A stretch of DNA of 64,000 nucleotides from Butyrivibrio sp. (lineage in GTDB: Bacteria; Bacillota; Clostridia; Lachnospirales; Lachnospiraceae): assembly GCF_015056685.1 (NCBI RefSeq), contig NZ_SVFW01000005.1:62001-126000 (forward strand). The letters run 5' to 3'. This document shows, piece after piece, positions 61,550 to 64,000 of the stretch; the stretch's first letter is position 1, and the number at the start of each line of letters is the position of its first letter. The notes under the pieces are model-generated. The model was not told the origin of the DNA and did not search any database. It saw nothing but the letters and a program-made list of their open reading frames with translations. The position numbers and the translations under genes are program-made.

Positions 61550-62860
61550 TTAGAATGAAATTGTCTCTCCCTCTTGTGGAAGAATGATCTTTTCAACTTT
61601 ATCAGACTTAAACTGTTCAGGTCTGAAGCTGTGAAGTGGTATAAGTGTCTTTGGGGCAATCTCATCAACTGTCCTTCTGAGATAATATGGCTCAGCATGT
61701 CCGCCAAGTCCGCATTTTATATAATTAAGTCCAAGAACATCTAAAAGAGCATAGAACTTTTTGAATGAAGGATCATAGTCACCAAGCGGCGCTCCATCCA
61801 TATGCAGGTACAAAGAAATGCAATCTTTGAGGTCAAAGAGCTCGTATACATTCTTATAATCCTGCTGAAGAATATATTTACCTGCATCAGCCATAAGTTC
61901 TTTTCTTGTAACAACTTTTCTGCCATTTAATAACGGAGCGTTAAGCTCTCCACCTTCAGGAAGATATACTTCAAAATAATCTTCAGGATAAAAGGCTGCC
62001 ACATAATCGGCCTGGGCTGGTTCAAGAGCAAATGCTCTTCCGCACTCTTTTAATGCTCCGATCATTCTGTGAACTCGTTCAACATTTCTATTGTAATTAT
62101 TGATAACGATAAGGCCGCTCTCTTCCTTAGCATGAGCTTTCATATCCTCTAACAAAGTCCACTCACTGTTATCTCTTAAAGGACCTTCAAGTGAGAGCAT
62201 ATCCACATCGCCAAAGCTTATGGTAACTCCCTCAGTGATCATGTAATCTGCGCCCTTGCACTTTTCTGCAAAAGCTTTACTGATCTCAGGATGATATCCG
62301 TGATATCTGTAGTCACCTGTATAACATAACTTTCCATCAGTAGTCTCAATAAGAAATCCGCAGGCACCTACAACGTCATGATCCACCTGAACACAGGTAA
62401 CCTTGATATCTCCTACGGTTATAGAAGCATCATAATCAATAGGAAGTACGTTCTCATGCTCTCTAAGCTCAAGTTCTCCCATAACTCCAAGTTCATGATA
62501 AAGAACTGCTGATTCTCTGCTCATATATACAGGAAGTTTACTTGCAAGGCTTCCAAGGCCTCCCATATGGTCGATATGCATATGAGAAATAATAACAAAC
62601 ACTTCCTTATCAGTTTCTCCATATGCTTTAAGACCAAGCTCATGAGCATCTTTTTCCTCATATATTCCATCAACTCTGTCAAGGACTCCAAGTCTTACAA
62701 GGTCGATTGTTTCCTTGTCTTTTCTGACTTTAACCTTATCATCTATCCTGTCAGCGTGAGCATAACCAAAATCAAAGATACAGATTGCCTTGTCAGTCTC
62801 TACTGCAACAACTGTACCGCCTATCTCGCGTAATCCACTATAAAATTTCAGATTAGTCAT
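61550..62860 (-). CDS. RNase J-like metallo-beta-lactamase fold hydrolase
   Basis: A 436-residue MBL-fold protein with a HxHxDH zinc motif (SHMHIDHMGG), a third His-Asp pair (QVDHDVVGACGF, YTGDYRYHG) and a C-terminal His (IPLHSFRP). The closest general family is RNase J/beta-CASP, but it is shorter than RNase J and its beta-CASP region (about 220-390) is divergent, so it may act on a small metabolite instead of RNA. Monocistronic with its own terminator. Confidence 0.85.
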   Translation of the reverse strand: MTNLKFYSGLREIGGTVVAVETDKAICIFDFGYAHADRIDDKVKVRKDKETIDLVRLGVLDRVDGIYEEKDAHELGLKAYGETDKEVFVIISHMHIDHMGGLGSLASKLPVYMSRESAVLYHELGVMGELELREHENVLPIDYDASITVGDIKVTCVQVDHDVVGACGFLIETTDGKLCYTGDYRYHGYHPEISKAFAEKCKGADYMITEGVTISFGDVDMLSLEGPLRDNSEWTLLEDMKAHAKEESGLIVINNYNRNVERVHRMIGALKECGRAFALEPAQADYVAAFYPEDYFEVYLPEGGELNAPLLNGRKVVTRKELMADAGKYILQQDYKNVYELFDLKDCISLYLHMDGAPLGDYDPSFKKFYALLDVLGLNYIKCGLGGHAEPYYLRRTVDEIAPKTLIPLHSFRPEQFKSDKVEKIILPQEGETISF

Positions 62861-62933
62861 ACCTCTAACTCCTTAACTAAAATACATTTCAGGACATTCA
62901 TGAAGAAAGCCTTTCTTATCCCATGGAAAACAA

Positions 62934-63289
62934 ATATTCTTGAACATAAAGTTCAAGAATATATCAACCATGCCAAATTGAATCGACTACGTCGATGAGG
63001 CATGGTTGACCCTTGTATCACCTTCTCACGAAGCCCGCAGCAAGTGCGGGTTTCTGTAATTTCATTTAATAAGTCATATTCCATCAGATAAGAAAAGCCT
63101 CCTACTACAAAGTAGAAGGCCCTGTGATTCTTGTAAACAATTAATGATATACGCCTTGGCTATCGCCAAGGCTACAAGAATTCGTAAATCGATATGCTCG
63201 CTTCGCTCGCATATCTTTTTTACTCATTCTTGTTATGGTCATGAAGTCAAGCTGTGTTACGCAAGCAAGCTTGCTAACACATTTGACTT
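62934..63289. repeat. Cluster of six inverted repeats in the gap between the MBL gene and a sugar-binding protein gene
   Basis: Successive hairpins: ATATTCTTGAAC (62934-62962); TCAACCATGCC enclosing ATCGAC/GTCGAT (62964-63009); CCCGCA/TGCGGG (63034-63050); GCCTCCTACT-type (63097-63120); TTCTTGTA enclosing CCTTGGC/GCCAAGG (63128-63180); GATATGC/GCATATC followed by TTTTTT on the plus strand (63191-63222); and AAGTCAA enclosing GTGTTA and GCAAGC arms (63244-63289). No coding potential. Possible 3' stability structures, an RNA gene, or decayed mobile DNA. Confidence 0.7.
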
Positions 63290-63304
63290 ATGACGCGTAT
63301 ATCA

Positions 63305-64000
63305 TTAATACTGTGCGTTAATTGTGCTAAGGATTGTGTCGAACCAAGTCTGAGCATCAGCCTTGTCAAGAACAAGCTGCTCGAATGCAGGAGAAACGCT
63401 GTTTCTGATGTCGTTTGATGCATCAAATGTTGGTGAGTAGAAGAAGTCCTTAGACTGCTCATAGCAAGCTGCTGCGCAGATGTTCTCTTCCATGTATGCC
63501 TTGTACTCAGCTGTCTCATAAGCTGACTGTCTTACTGGAAGGTATCCTGTTGAAACAGCCCACTTAGATGTTGACTCTGTGCTTGTAAGGAACTTGAGGT
63601 ACTCCCAAGCTGCAAGCTGCTTGTTTGTATCCTGTGAGAACATAACGATGTTTGTTCCTGCCATGTTAGCTGCGTTTACTTTGTTTCCTGGAAGTGGAGC
63701 TACACCAAGTTCCCATCCTTCTGCTGTGATGTAAGAAACACCTGCTGAAGAACCAACGTAGCTGGCAATGTTCTGGTTGCTGATTACGTTTGAGAAATAT
63801 CCGTCTTCACCAACAAGACGAGCATATCCGTTGTTGTAAAGGTTTGAAAGATACTCAAATGCCTCACGGCCACCGTCTGTATCGAATAAAGCACCTGTCT
63901 CATCAACGAAGCTCTCACCGTTCTGCTTAAGAGTAGCTTCGATAGCACCTGTGCTGTCATCATATCCGATGAAAGCGATTCCCTTAGCATCTTTTACGAT
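63305..64000 (-). CDS. Extracellular sugar-binding protein, family 1 (partial, 5' part beyond the right edge)
   Basis: The C-terminal 231 residues of an ABC-importer binding protein. Visible parts include FEYLSNLYNNGYARLVGE, ISNQNIASYVGSSAGVSYI, NMAGTNIVMFSQDTNKQLAAWEYLKFLTS and SVSPAFEQLVLDKADAQTWFD, typical of maltodextrin-type family 1 proteins. It is open to the window edge, so the signal peptide lies outside. Next on its strand comes the hairpin cluster and then the MBL gene, so the permeases may lie upstream or elsewhere. Confidence 0.88.
   Translation of the reverse strand: MVKDAKGIAFIGYDDSTGAIEATLKQNGESFVDETGALFDTDGGREAFEYLSNLYNNGYARLVGEDGYFSNVISNQNIASYVGSSAGVSYITAEGWELGVAPLPGNKVNAANMAGTNIVMFSQDTNKQLAAWEYLKFLTSTESTSKWAVSTGYLPVRQSAYETAEYKAYMEENICAAACYEQSKDFFYSPTFDASNDIRNSVSPAFEQLVLDKADAQTWFDTILSTINAQY

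Overview
The window looks like chromosomal DNA from a low-GC Firmicute of the class Clostridia, most likely a Lachnospiraceae member close to Butyrivibrio or Pseudobutyrivibrio. The evidence is two T-box leaders, strong AGGAGG-type ribosome binding sites, a PPi-type phosphofructokinase, a cytoplasmic multidomain GH2 beta-galactosidase, a MetNIQ transporter, lipoprotein sugar-binding proteins, and several chemotaxis and cyclic-di-GMP proteins. The genus is inferred. No rRNA, tRNA, CRISPR array, prophage or intact insertion sequence was seen. Most genes lie on the minus strand.

Layout, left half. 1-3480: tryptophan operon trpD-trpC-trpF-trpB (trpB runs off the left edge) behind a Trp T-box. 3555-6216: UDP-glucose dehydrogenase and a PilZ protein on divergent promoters, then a LysR regulator. 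6290-9491: a lipoprotein sugar-binding protein paired with a chemoreceptor. 9686-13114: sulfur amino acid genes (cysK, a PatB-type lyase, a cystathionine gamma-synthase/lyase with an unusual Cys-rich N-terminus). 13262-18850: ABC-2 export trio, SGNH esterase, nitroreductase and a radical SAM protein. 18995-19441: a gene-poor stretch with a 52-bp-period array of inverted TTTACCC/GGGTAAA motifs and a 50-codon ORF at its edge. 19562-22542: mgsA, a MATE exporter, a perfect long palindrome and a PAP2 membrane protein. 22726-25587: a YgjP-like metallopeptidase and a three-gene cassette (PlsC-like, IPC-synthase-like PAP2, E2/CAT-like) that may make or remodel a membrane lipid. 25752-31807: metQ, GH2 and metN-metI.

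Layout, right half. 31940-36650: nudC, an HTH-Uma2 fusion, queA and an M18 aminopeptidase. 36733-40560: pheS-pheT behind a Phe T-box. 40630-45342: mntP with a Cys-rich loop, an unidentified structured RNA with its own promoter and terminator, degV, an HPr-like protein without the phosphoryl-acceptor His, a GGDEF-EAL protein and HU. 45460-49317: PPi-phosphofructokinase with a PAS-GGDEF cyclase, then an exo/endonuclease/phosphatase-family protein. 49395-54679: a yihY / AI-2E / small membrane protein operon, a strong 6S RNA candidate, aminopeptidase P and deoC. 54773-58009: threonine synthase, a small membrane protein and citrate synthase as one operon. 58129-62860: an AP2/HNH-like protein, a second MATE exporter, a ParB-HAD fusion and an MBL-fold protein. 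62934-64000: a cluster of hairpins and the 3' end of a sugar-binding protein gene.

Working together: the T-boxes tie trp and phe genes to uncharged tRNA. A PilZ receptor, a GGDEF-EAL protein and a PAS-GGDEF protein form local parts of a cyclic-di-GMP network. The binding-protein/chemoreceptor pair suggests sugar taxis. The least explained elements are the 52-bp array at 19 kb, the structured RNA at 41.5 kb, the lipid cassette at 23-25.6 kb, the AP2/HNH-like protein at 58 kb, and the shift to A/C-ending codons where two genes converge at 60.45 kb.
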